Shown here piece after piece: positions 26,901 through 34,648 of a stretch of DNA of 64,000 bases. The notes below the pieces were generated by a model. That model made no database searches. It had not been told where the DNA came from and was given only the letters and a program-made list of their open reading frames with translations. Each line of letters opens with the position of its first letter. Within the stretch, counting starts at the first letter, position 1. Both the position numbers and the translations under genes were made by a program. This DNA comes from Ordospora colligata OC4 (lineage: Eukaryota; Microsporidia; Ordosporidae). The stretch spans positions 147,631-211,630 of the forward strand of contig NW_014575400.1 in the NCBI RefSeq assembly GCF_000803265.1, in the 5' to 3' direction.

Positions 26901-27485
26901 AAGAATGTCAATAATCCCAGGAATAGGCATATTCGTTATATTCTTCCCGTAAAACACATTCCTCAGTATATACTCCGCCATTTCCTTCTCTGGTGACTTT
27001 GAAACTTCTCCACTGTAAAACTCCTCAAAGCTCTTTTCAAGTGTCTTTTGCTCTGGTGGGACAATAAATCTCTTTGCAGACACATCATATATTAATCTGT
27101 AAAACTGTGACTCAATTACACGTGCTTTGCCTTCCTGTGAATATCTTTGAAGAGCACACACACCCATCGTCTCATACAATCTTACATCAATAAACTCTTC
27201 TTGCCCATTGTGATGTGTGACTATCACACAATCTGCATCTGAAATGTTACATCGAGAGCTGAGTATGACTTTCTTGGCACTCCGCACATACTTACAGATC
27301 ATGTACAGCATCCCAAATGTTGCTACACACAACACATTGTAGAGAAATACAGGCAAGCGTCTTTTGCGCCCTTCAACATTTACAAAAGGCCTTTCCTGTT
27401 TGATTGCTACGAACATTCCAAGGGCGATCAAGATCAACGGATTTTGCATTCTTATTGATCTGGAAAATAAGGAGATAACATGCAC
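23994..27485 (-). CDS. P5B-type cation/polyamine-transporting ATPase (YPK9/ATP13A2-like)
   Basis: An 1163-aa multi-pass P-type ATPase. The actuator region has PGDVIYIEPCDEF and TGETVPIYK. The fourth core helix carries NPALPIYLRLGTQLC, related to the P5B signature PPALP. The phosphorylation motif DKTGTLT is at about residue 495. The hinge GDGANDSGALSSADVGLAL is at about 890, with further C-terminal helices. P5B pumps (yeast Ypk9, human ATP13A2) export polyamines and perhaps cations from vacuole/lysosome lumens. The P5A class (Spf1) has PPELP, so P5B is favoured, although the first Pro is Asn here. Complete, slightly short. A 273-bp spacer upstream holds nothing evident. Confidence 0.87.
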   Translation of the reverse strand: MHVISLFSRSIRMQNPLILIALGMFVAIKQERPFVNVEGRKRRLPVFLYNVLCVATFGMLYMICKYVRSAKKVILSSRCNISDADCVIVTHHNGQEEFIDVRLYETMGVCALQRYSQEGKARVIESQFYRLIYDVSAKRFIVPPEQKTLEKSFEEFYSGEVSKSPEKEMAEYILRNVFYGKNITNMPIPGIIDILLKNTLSVTFMSNVACVLVWSEIDYARYAMAMGIIVMYSFVFTNWEDIRHSMSMRRLLKKKSVRVLRTGQFVQVDSQEVYPGDVIYIEPCDEFLCDALVIRGDAITNECLLTGETVPIYKNADQESIIYSGTGVLKSINTMPMSACMGGGNLCRVRNLTNKNKPRTVGITGSIDAFENFAIGLVLRTGFHTARGQILKNMLNARPVVNRFVKEAELVIFGILCVAIVLTATMAFVFDAMGFSNRMNVAYSIDLFFTLANPALPIYLRLGTQLCYKKLLRRNIHCSSLDRINLAGRVDTVVFDKTGTLTCEGLDILCIDDLQKPTSEIEKVDIKARIGLSTCHLVYELDGKYSGDSLDLKMFIFSSSRLVQHENLRSVVVGGHSKVYGPILKEYNDTNGTVYYQKGRKGTHVMSDEEIQDAYPTSLGLERVWERETSDEMSLRDEGSHEQEINEEINVTIVKSYEFDSVIRRMSVVVEYTNKKSIFSKGSPESIRSVLKSVPNGYEEKVREYSLGGYRVISLAYKDVSESIDRSTDESELNFLALVVFSNKLKADSRRTIDELNEAKIRNLMCTGDNILTAISVGRECGIIEEFMPVIFPVIEENADSIFDVEWLCVGDEEEFTFDKVRLSLYRENDRGSSTDFVVACEGREFDFFRNTHYFQFILERGAVFARFNPGQKKALVENLQARGRVVMFCGDGANDSGALSSADVGLALAHNEASLAANFMSSEIGSVIDLIREGRSAFVTSVATFKYVISSCVVAYMALVFLIIRRKFLSDLQTMHGDLFVSVPIAYVLTRSKASKKIFPTRPNVFLTTKSSSIPLCITVAVEGVILLLLSIYEKPSAFLSVETVSGELVFFGTVFMYILNGMYLNNNKPHCQDSASNMIFKVFAIGMISVNFLLLVGVYKYPDVAMEWLPEYKFVKIGMSEFVMVVLSIAVIAIAVFVVQPLISKMLKGKRQCGDDSEGSD

Positions 27486-27758
27486 TGTGTAGAATCACTA
27501 CATCTACGAATTGTCACTTGTACTCCTCATAAACTAATCTCTTAGGCATGGTTTCAAATATCCGGATCCAAAACAGAGCATACACAACACCTGATCAAGC
27601 AACAAATCGTATTATGTGTTTCACAGTGTACATTCATTAATCAAGGTGTGTTATTGAGCCATAAGTGCACCATACATGCCATTCTACATTGTCCAATCAA
27701 ATTTTATGTGCCACTGCAGAGTGATAAATAAAGCAATGCATGATGGTGTGAATTGCAA

Positions 27759-28553
27759 ATGCCTTTGTTTTGTTTGGGAAGCTCATATGAACTGGTGCTT
27801 GCTGCAAAGGACATATTTGAAAGAAGAAGCTTACTAGTTGATGCGAGCAGAACATCATTGCTTCTTGTGTTCTCAGGCGCTTTGCTTATGGTGTTCCAGG
27901 GTCAAGCGTACAAGAACATTGCACTTTCAATAGTAATTAGATTATCAATGATTGCGATCGATCCAACAATATGCACTAGAATCGTGCAAGCCGATGAAGT
28001 TGGAATTCTTTCAAGCATTATCGAAGTTTTCAACAGGGCGTTGTTGAGAGAGTTGTTTTTCTGTGCATTATGCATCTGCATAGCATTTGTCACAAACACA
28101 TGTGTAGTTCCGATTCTATGGTTGATTTCTGCAATTGTTGGATCATCGCTTGCAAATAAGATCTTCACGAGCGCTTTAGTTGAGACTGGATCCGGAGAGA
28201 TTGTCTCGCATTTCATATGCTTCTATGCACTTGTTTTGATTGTAGGGAGATTTGAGCAGATTAAGAACGCATTTTATGCAGTTTTCTTTAGTTCTATTGG
28301 TGTAATGCTGATGTGGATTGTTCTTGAGATTATTTTGAAGCGTGACCTGGGTGTGGATGCAGTAAATCAGGTGATATGGAAGTCGCCGATTAGGATTTTC
28401 AGAATACCACAGGCATATCCATTTATTGCGTTGATGGGGATTGGAGTAGGATTCCAGATGAGGATGAAAGGGCTGTTTATTGCAATGAAGAAATGGAGAC
28501 GAAGGATGGCTGTGGTTATTAGAAAGAGCGAGAATAAGATAATAGAGGCTTGA
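27759..28553 (+). CDS. Polytopic membrane protein of unknown function
   Basis: A 264-aa hydrophobic protein with about six or seven predicted membrane segments (TSLLLVFSGALLMVFQG, LLRELFFCALCICIAFVTNT, CVVPILWLISAIVGSSLANK, GEIVSHFICFYALVLIVGRF, AFYAVFFSSIGVMLMWIVLEI, YPFIALMGIGVGFQMRM). The C-terminal tail is strongly basic (KKWRRRMAVVIRKSENK), probably cytosolic. The open frame begins at a TTG; the first ATG is at 27759. It is divergently transcribed from the P5B pump across about 273 bp. Transporter or ER/Golgi membrane enzyme cannot be distinguished. Confidence 0.65.
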   Translation: MPLFCLGSSYELVLAAKDIFERRSLLVDASRTSLLLVFSGALLMVFQGQAYKNIALSIVIRLSMIAIDPTICTRIVQADEVGILSSIIEVFNRALLRELFFCALCICIAFVTNTCVVPILWLISAIVGSSLANKIFTSALVETGSGEIVSHFICFYALVLIVGRFEQIKNAFYAVFFSSIGVMLMWIVLEIILKRDLGVDAVNQVIWKSPIRIFRIPQAYPFIALMGIGVGFQMRMKGLFIAMKKWRRRMAVVIRKSENKIIEA

Positions 28554-28693
28554 GCAACACGGTTGGATGTGTTGTCAAAACCAATAAATATTTGCATGTT
28601 GTATGTGTGTTGGAGTTAGATGTTGAGAATAGTTGTGTTGATGATGTATGAAATGTAGTATGAAAAGCGCGGTACGGTTTAATATTTTTTGAA

Positions 28694-28765
28694 GGGGGGT
28701 TAGCTCAGTGGTAGAGCGCTTGCTTAGCATGTAAGAGGTCGCGGGTTCAACTCCCGCATTCTCCA
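28694..28765 (+). tRNA. tRNA-Ala (anticodon AGC)
   Basis: A 72-nt cloverleaf. The acceptor GGGGGGT pairs with ATTCTCC, using several G-U pairs, with discriminator A. The D arm is GCTCAGTGGTAGAGC. The anticodon stem CTTGC/GTAAG encloses TTAGCAT with AGC at 34-36. The T arm is GCGGG TTCAACT CCCGC. No intron. Confidence 0.94.
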
Positions 28766-28768
28766 GCC

Positions 28769-28772
28769 TTTT
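28769..28772 (+). terminator. Pol III terminator of tRNA-Ala
   Basis: TTTT 3 nt after the mature 3' end, with a second T run (TTTTT) about 7 nt further on. Confidence 0.65.
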
Positions 28773-28925
28773 GATTATTTTTGTGTTTATGCATGTTTCT
28801 TTGTATTATTTCTTCATGTTTATGTGTGTGCCTTGTATGTTGTTCTATGCTCACAATCTGAAACAGCAAACAATCTGATGAAACGGGTTTATTTGAGGCC
28901 AGATGCAAGTAAATAAACAATCTTC

Positions 28926-31574
28926 ATGAAGCCAATGTTACTGATGATGCTGTTTGCATTCTCAATCAACAAAAGGGTGTTCTATATCAACCTGAAGGAT
29001 GTCAAGTCTGGAAGTGACTTCCTGAGTCAATTGTTTGAAAAGTCAGGCATCCTCAATACCATATCAAGTACAAAAAGCAGTCTTGGTGAGTCACCAGATG
29101 CTGCTGTACCTACAGGACAGGATGATCAAGCAGAACAACAACCACTTGATCAAAAACCTGCAGATCAAGCTGATGAACCAAAATCAGGCAAAGCCAAACA
29201 AGATGAGCAACAAGCATCAGAAAAGACACTCTCAAACAAAAAAGATACATCAGCAGAGCAGAGCAAACAAAAGACTGATCAAGAAACACAAGCTACTGAT
29301 GAACAAAAGGTTAAAGAAAAAGAAGCACAGAAAGTAAAAGATAAAGAAGAAGAAGAAGCTGAAGCTGAAAAGAAAAAACAAGAAAAGCAAGCCAAGGACG
29401 AACAGAAAGCAAAAGACAAGGAAGAACAGAAAGTAAAAGATAAACAAAAACAAGAAAAGACCGAACAAGAAAAGCAAGCCAAGGACGAACAGAAAGCTAA
29501 AGAAAAAGAGGAGCAGAAAAAAAAAGATAAGGAAGAAGCAGAAAAAAAGAAGCAAGAAAAAAAGGACAAAGATGAACAGAAAGCTAAAGAAAAAGAGCAA
29601 CAGAAATCCAAGAAACAAACACAAGAAAGTAATAAAAGCGAAGCAGACAAAAACAATCAATCTGAACAAGCAGATAACAAAAAACAAGATAAGCAAAGTG
29701 TAACACGTGACATTAAAAAAGATGCTAGTAAAGAGCCAAGTACTGTTACATCTGCAGATTCAAAGAACAAAACACAAGCAAGTAATAAAGCTCCACAAAC
29801 CAAAAAGAACGATGAAAGCATAAATTCAGTCCTTGAAAAATCAATTTCAGATGGTTCATCAATTACTACATCAAGTATGAACACATCAAATAAGATTCAC
29901 ACATTAGTTACTAGCATTGGAAGCATTGAGTCTATACCATCGTCAATTATGTCAGAATCAGTGCCATCAACAGTATCTGCACCTTTGATCTCATCAATGT
30001 CACTTTCTTCTGCATCTATGAATTCTATGACCTCATCAATATCTTCAGCAATTATGTCTTCAATGGCATCAGCTTCTATTATGTCACACAGCATTTCTGC
30101 TGCTCCTCAATCAACGATATCTTCTCTGATGAAAAAGATGCCTGAAATAGAAAAAGTTAAGGAGCTCAGCCCGTCAGACATTAATAAAATCTTGGAAAGT
30201 TGTGAAGACTGCGAAAGAGTCGATCAGGTGTTGGTATACAGAAATGGTGATTCTTTCACGGACTACTCCGGAAATATAAAATTTGAAGAACGAGATGGAA
30301 AGCTAGTCGATGCATCAGGATTGTTCATTGGCAAAGACTGTGGATGCCCAAAAGAAGAGATTCCAGAAATGGGCAAACTATCTGAGACAGGATTGTATCA
30401 GGATAAACAGGTTAGCAGCCAGAGCTGCCAGAAACAAGCAAATGCCATTGAAAAGATATACTCTTCAGTGGATGTCATCCAGAGTCAAAGCATGGCAATG
30501 TCTATCCATTCAGAGTCCACTTACTCAAGTGTGATGCCAATATCGAATACAACAGGAAGTGCATTATCTGGGTCTGTTTCATCTTCCGTTAGTATTCCAA
30601 GCAGTGTGTCCAGTAATACATCATCAAGTAGTTCAGGTTCAAGCGGTACATCTCCTTCAAGTATTTCACAAACTACAAGTGTTATGCAGTCTTCACCAGC
30701 AACAAGTGCATCCTCCACATCTAATGCTACACAAACATCTAACATTGCACAGGCAAGTACGAACAATCAACAATCAACACAACCTGTCGCAAATACCAAT
30801 TCAGTAATTTCAAACAGTCCACAGGCGCCATCACCTAGTGTTGCAATGCTGCCTGAAACAGTTCAGCAAGCTCCAGTGGCAACTATTTTATCACAACCCA
30901 GTAATATAAATGCACAAGCGATTGAATTGCAGGATACAAACAAAGGCTCGCATACACAAAATAAGCCATGCAGTGTATCACCAAGCATATCCATTAAGGC
31001 CATAAAGGTTAAGTACAATGACAGTTGCAAGGATGAATCTGATGTCGATGATTGTAAGAAGACGATTGAACCTGAAAGAATAAATGAAGTAACAATAACA
31101 GCACCACCAGAGACAATAACAAAAACCGAAAAGATTGAGCTTCCTCCAACTACAATTATAAAGGAACTGACGATCGTCAAGCCACCATGCACCATTGAAA
31201 AAGAAGTGATAATCACACAAGAGATTACACAAGAACCAGAAATAATCGTAGAGCAGAAGACTGTAATTAAGCCAACAACAATTGTTGAATACAAGACAAT
31301 CGAAATCACAACCACGGCAACAGAGATCATGCATGAGACAACAACAGTTACACAAACAAAGGAAGCAGAAGTTCCTATATCGACTGTTTACGTGGAGGCA
31401 TTAAGGAAGACAAAGATACCTGATGAGGGATATGTGAAAACGATCAACACCACTATAATACTTGAAGATCCTGAGGAGATGCCTGAAGAGATAGAATGTG
31501 AGGAGGAATGCGAATGCCAGGGAGATAAATGCATGAATCCATGTGGCAAGATACGGTGTGTGTCTTCTGAATAG
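28926..31574 (+). CDS. Large secreted low-complexity protein A (shared-module family)
   Basis: An 882-aa protein, not a known family. A signal peptide lies at about 1-15 (MLLMMLFAFS). Residues 60-270 are Lys/Glu/Gln repeats (KQAKDEQKAKDKEEQK and variants). Residues 290-400 are Ser-rich. A folded-looking module at about 425-495 has LVYRNG, DY, F.ER.GKLVDASGLF and GKLSETGLYQ. Residues 518-675 are Ser/Thr-rich. Residues 715-850 hold repeated Thr-Thr-Ile/Val motifs (PPTTIIKELTIVKPP, HETTTVTQTKE). The end is cysteine-rich with CxCx4Cx3C. It is first of three tandem genes sharing the module. Spore wall, polar tube or host-facing secretion is inferred from architecture only. Confidence 0.75.
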   Translation: MKPMLLMMLFAFSINKRVFYINLKDVKSGSDFLSQLFEKSGILNTISSTKSSLGESPDAAVPTGQDDQAEQQPLDQKPADQADEPKSGKAKQDEQQASEKTLSNKKDTSAEQSKQKTDQETQATDEQKVKEKEAQKVKDKEEEEAEAEKKKQEKQAKDEQKAKDKEEQKVKDKQKQEKTEQEKQAKDEQKAKEKEEQKKKDKEEAEKKKQEKKDKDEQKAKEKEQQKSKKQTQESNKSEADKNNQSEQADNKKQDKQSVTRDIKKDASKEPSTVTSADSKNKTQASNKAPQTKKNDESINSVLEKSISDGSSITTSSMNTSNKIHTLVTSIGSIESIPSSIMSESVPSTVSAPLISSMSLSSASMNSMTSSISSAIMSSMASASIMSHSISAAPQSTISSLMKKMPEIEKVKELSPSDINKILESCEDCERVDQVLVYRNGDSFTDYSGNIKFEERDGKLVDASGLFIGKDCGCPKEEIPEMGKLSETGLYQDKQVSSQSCQKQANAIEKIYSSVDVIQSQSMAMSIHSESTYSSVMPISNTTGSALSGSVSSSVSIPSSVSSNTSSSSSGSSGTSPSSISQTTSVMQSSPATSASSTSNATQTSNIAQASTNNQQSTQPVANTNSVISNSPQAPSPSVAMLPETVQQAPVATILSQPSNINAQAIELQDTNKGSHTQNKPCSVSPSISIKAIKVKYNDSCKDESDVDDCKKTIEPERINEVTITAPPETITKTEKIELPPTTIIKELTIVKPPCTIEKEVIITQEITQEPEIIVEQKTVIKPTTIVEYKTIEITTTATEIMHETTTVTQTKEAEVPISTVYVEALRKTKIPDEGYVKTINTTIILEDPEEMPEEIECEEECECQGDKCMNPCGKIRCVSSE

Positions 31575-31600
31575 ATACTGGATCTGAGTTGAATTAAATT

Positions 31601-31678
31601 GATATAATATCTGAGTTCTTGAAAAGTCTAATGATTTATGATATAATACCTGAGTTTTTTAAAAAGTCAATGGTTTAT
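31601..31678 (+). repeat. Imperfect 39-nt tandem duplication
   Basis: Units 31601-31639 and 31640-31678 both start GATATAATA and contain CTGAGTT and AAGTC. They differ at about seven positions. They lie 26 bp after the stop of protein A in the 243-bp spacer before gene B, which holds nothing else evident. Confidence 0.8.
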
Positions 31679-31817
31679 GCATGGTTAGAATCAAAGAATT
31701 TCCATCTAGGAAGTAAATCACATAACTGAAAGATTTGACGGATATCAACAGTAAAACATGTTTTGATGTGATAACTTGAAACAAATGAGATATAAGCAAT
31801 GTTTTTGCGAAACATAA

Positions 31818-33455
31818 ATGAAAACAGCATTGGTGTTGGTGATGTTCAGATACTTTGTACGAGCAGATGTGTTCAAGGAGGTTAATTTGGAGCGTCTTTT
31901 GAGCAGTGATTCTAAGGACACACAGTCTGACGTAATAGGTAGCTCATCTTTAAGCGAAGGCTCGAAGATGCCATCGATGCTCATGGGACAAGAGAAAGAC
32001 GCTAGCGTGGAAAAGCCAAGCGATGTTCCGATTATTATTATATCTTCTGAAGAGAGCATGAAAGGCAAGACAGGGCAAGAGCGTGAGCAGCAGGTTATTT
32101 CAATTGTGAAAGGTGTTCTATCTGATCAGAACATCAAGGCGGATCTTCAGTCTCTATCTGATGGGAATGCAAATGAGATTAATGATTCTGGAAGATTCAG
32201 AGAGAGTGATGAGAGTGCTAGAATTCCTGGAGTGGTGTACACGCCATCAGTAGCAAATATTGCAGGGGGAAGTAGCAATGAATCATATTGGACTAGCATA
32301 ATTGACGATGACGGAAAGGTCAAGAAGGTTAAAGTGAATGTCAAGGTTATGACGATTGTGCAGGATATTGAAGAGCCAAAAGGGCAAGGCAAGGATGATA
32401 AGAATCTAAATGGTGTGAATGGATCAGAGGAGAAGCAAGAAGCGACTCAGGGGAATGCAGATGTTTCTACCAAGGTATCTACAATTGGAGTGAATGATAG
32501 GAAGGAAAAAGATAAGGAGAAAGAGAAAGAGAAAGAGAAAGAAGAAAAGGAAAAGGAAAAGAAAGAGAAAGAAAAGGAAAAGAAAGAAAAAGAAGAAAAG
32601 GAAAAGAAAGAAAAGGAAAAGAAAGAGAAAGAAAAGGAAAAGAAAGAGAAAGAAAAGGAAAAGAAAGAGAAAGAGAAAGAAGAAAAGGAAAAGAAAGAAG
32701 AAAAGGAAAAGAAAGAAGAAAAAGAGAAAAAAGAAAAGGAAAAGGAAAAGGAAAAGGAAAAGAAAGAAAAGAAGGAGAAAGAAGGTAATGATAAAGACAA
32801 GAAAAACAAGGAAGACAGTGATAAAGATAAAGATAAAAAAGAGAAGCTAAAACAGAAGGAAGATAAGAGAAAAAATGAGAAGGACAAAAAAGATGATGAT
32901 GAATCTTCAGATGCATCCTCTATAAAAAGTATCTTTGGATTTTCAGATAAAGGCAAAGACACAGAGTCTAAGAAAGAGGATATAAACGAAAATGATAGTA
33001 GCAATAAGGAAGAAAAAGAAGGCAAGAATAGGAAAGAAAAGAATGGTGGCCGAGACGACAAGGATAGGAAGGATAAAGAGGAAAAGAAAGAAAACAAAGA
33101 TAAGAAGGAAGATAGGAAGGAAAAGAAAGACCAAGAAAACAAAGATAAGAAGGAAGATAAGAAGGAAGATAAGAAGGAAGATAAGAAGGAAGATAAGAAG
33201 GAAAAGGATGAAAATAACAGCGATAAGAATGATGATAAGAATAACAAGCGAGAAGGAAAGAAGGAAGATAAGGAAGAAAGAAGTCCTGAAATGAACGATT
33301 TGTTTTATGTTCTGAAAAACATGCCTGAGAGAACTAATCCCAACAAGCCTGGTGGAAAATTGTTTGTCGAAGGAAACTTTGCAGCTGTCAAGGAAGAAAA
33401 GCTGAAAGATAAGAAGTTTACCTTCTCTGGATATATCCAGGCAGCAAGCACATAA
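31818..33455 (+). CDS. Secreted Lys/Glu-repeat protein B (shared-module family)
   Basis: A 545-aa protein. A short signal peptide (MKTALVLVMFRYFVRA) is followed by a Ser/Asp/Glu-rich region. Residues about 232-324 are an almost pure Lys/Glu tract encoded by homopurine DNA, residues 440-462 include five DKKE units, and the C-terminal module covers about residues 490-545. The module reads MNDLFYVLKNMPE, GGKLFVEGNFAAVKEEKLK and KFTFSGYIQ, aligning with the last half of the module in neighbours A and C. No cysteines are visible in the C-terminal region. The repeat tract probably varies in length between isolates. It is the second of the tandem trio; function unknown. Confidence 0.72.
   Translation: MKTALVLVMFRYFVRADVFKEVNLERLLSSDSKDTQSDVIGSSSLSEGSKMPSMLMGQEKDASVEKPSDVPIIIISSEESMKGKTGQEREQQVISIVKGVLSDQNIKADLQSLSDGNANEINDSGRFRESDESARIPGVVYTPSVANIAGGSSNESYWTSIIDDDGKVKKVKVNVKVMTIVQDIEEPKGQGKDDKNLNGVNGSEEKQEATQGNADVSTKVSTIGVNDRKEKDKEKEKEKEKEEKEKEKKEKEKEKKEKEEKEKKEKEKKEKEKEKKEKEKEKKEKEKEEKEKKEEKEKKEEKEKKEKEKEKEKEKKEKKEKEGNDKDKKNKEDSDKDKDKKEKLKQKEDKRKNEKDKKDDDESSDASSIKSIFGFSDKGKDTESKKEDINENDSSNKEEKEGKNRKEKNGGRDDKDRKDKEEKKENKDKKEDRKEKKDQENKDKKEDKKEDKKEDKKEDKKEKDENNSDKNDDKNNKREGKKEDKEERSPEMNDLFYVLKNMPERTNPNKPGGKLFVEGNFAAVKEEKLKDKKFTFSGYIQAAST
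32514..32785 (+). repeat. 272-nt uninterrupted homopurine tract
   Basis: Every base on the plus strand from 32514 to 32785 is A or G, made of GAAAAG, GAGAAA and GAAGAA units. It encodes a Lys/Glu polymer inside protein B. Such tracts can form triplex structures and are prone to slippage and assembly error. Confidence 0.95.
33144..33203 (+). repeat. Five 12-nt tandem repeats
   Basis: Five perfect copies of GATAAGAAGGAA in frame, encoding DKKE five times within protein B. Confidence 0.95.
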
Positions 33456-33565
33456 TCAAATAAATAATTAGGCAAACTCTATTATAAAGTATTGCAGATG
33501 ATGTATTGATTATGAAACATTTGTTTTGAACATTGTTTTAGCAGAATTGATTGGTGTTTGCAGGC

Positions 33566-34543
33566 ATGAGAGGATTGCATGTGTCAGGGATCATTTCGAT
33601 TATGTGGATTATCATAGCACATGCCAGTGCAGTTCATGAATTCAACAGAGATGATGAAAGCACGGTTGAAATAGTCTTGTTGAATGATGAATCAATTAAC
33701 ACACAGCAAAGACACTCACAAGCAAATACGATTCGCAATCCAAAGAAAAACACAGACAAAGCATCCAAAGACAAAGCATTGAGAGATCTTCTAACAATCC
33801 TTCTTGGACGCATCCTTACAGAAAAAGCAAGTGTGACAGGAAGCAAGTCAGCTGATGAACCGCATCTCAACTCTATACAAACCAATAAAGATACACAAAT
33901 CATTGCAAATAACAAAGATATCACACAACATGATAAAGAAGTATCATCAAATGACGCTAAGACAAGAATAGAGATGCTTAAGAGCATCGAGCACATTCCC
34001 ATGAACTACAATTTACTCTGTACATTTTTTCAGAATATCGGCTTCATCCGAGACAAGCTCAAGAATAAACCTGGAATAGGAGTTGTTCGTAATGTCATTG
34101 TATATGACAATGGTAATCAACTGATCGATTACTGGAGTAGATTAGTATTCAAAGAGCAGGCAGGCAGGCTTATTGATGAAACTGGGTATTTTGAGGGAAT
34201 CAAAGTTAGTAAGTTTGAAGATGTACTAAAGGATGGTAAGATGACAGTGTCTGGACTGATTCAAAAACGTGATATTTCTAGTATGGAAGCTTTAGATACA
34301 CTCAATACTATAAAGCTGCTGCTTAATGAGGTTGCAAATGAAAAAAAGATTCCACTTCACAACCTGATCAATGAAAGCTGCACATTATCAACAGTAGAAG
34401 AAGTGGTGTTCTATGCAATGCATCCTTCAATAAATAATGAAGAAAGTGCATATGTGTGCATATGTTCAGACTCATTCTGTAAAGAGCCATGCAAAGAAGT
34501 CATTCTAATGAAGAAAAAGGACATAGTAAACAGAAATGGCTAG
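33566..34543 (+). CDS. Secreted protein C (shared-module family)
   Basis: A 325-aa protein with a signal peptide (GIISIMWIIIAHASA). A charged linker follows, and a folded region from about residue 150. The module at about 171-233 reads VRNVIVYDNGNQLIDYW, AGRLIDETGYFEGIK and DGKMTVSGLIQ and aligns along its length with protein A; the second half matches B. Past the module come a helical segment and CICSDSFCKEPC, a CxCx4Cx3C motif like the end of A. The open frame begins at a TTG at 33551; the first ATG is at 33566 and starts the signal peptide. It is the shortest family member, with least low-complexity sequence. Confidence 0.75.
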   Translation: MRGLHVSGIISIMWIIIAHASAVHEFNRDDESTVEIVLLNDESINTQQRHSQANTIRNPKKNTDKASKDKALRDLLTILLGRILTEKASVTGSKSADEPHLNSIQTNKDTQIIANNKDITQHDKEVSSNDAKTRIEMLKSIEHIPMNYNLLCTFFQNIGFIRDKLKNKPGIGVVRNVIVYDNGNQLIDYWSRLVFKEQAGRLIDETGYFEGIKVSKFEDVLKDGKMTVSGLIQKRDISSMEALDTLNTIKLLLNEVANEKKIPLHNLINESCTLSTVEEVVFYAMHPSINNEESAYVCICSDSFCKEPCKEVILMKKKDIVNRNG

Positions 34544-34648
34544 TTGATTATCAATTACATTTGCATCAGCTCTTACTCCTAAAAGAATAAATCAAGACCT
34601 GGCAATCCATATTCATAACTAATCGAGTAGAAATAAACATAATACTTT

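Noticed and set aside
29250..29696. Hydrophobic Phe/Leu-rich minus-strand frame that looks like a membrane protein
   Set aside because: Antisense of Lys/Glu/Gln repeats in protein A; hydrophobicity is a composition effect.
32447..33247. 266-aa minus-strand frame rich in Ser/Phe/Leu
   Set aside because: Mirror of the homopurine repeat: absence of stops is forced by base composition. The plus-strand frame has signal peptide and the shared module.
33645..33656. ACAGAGATGATG, resembling the U6 snRNA core
   Set aside because: It lies inside the coding sequence of protein C and lacks the rest of U6 (no 5' stem, no pol III terminator).
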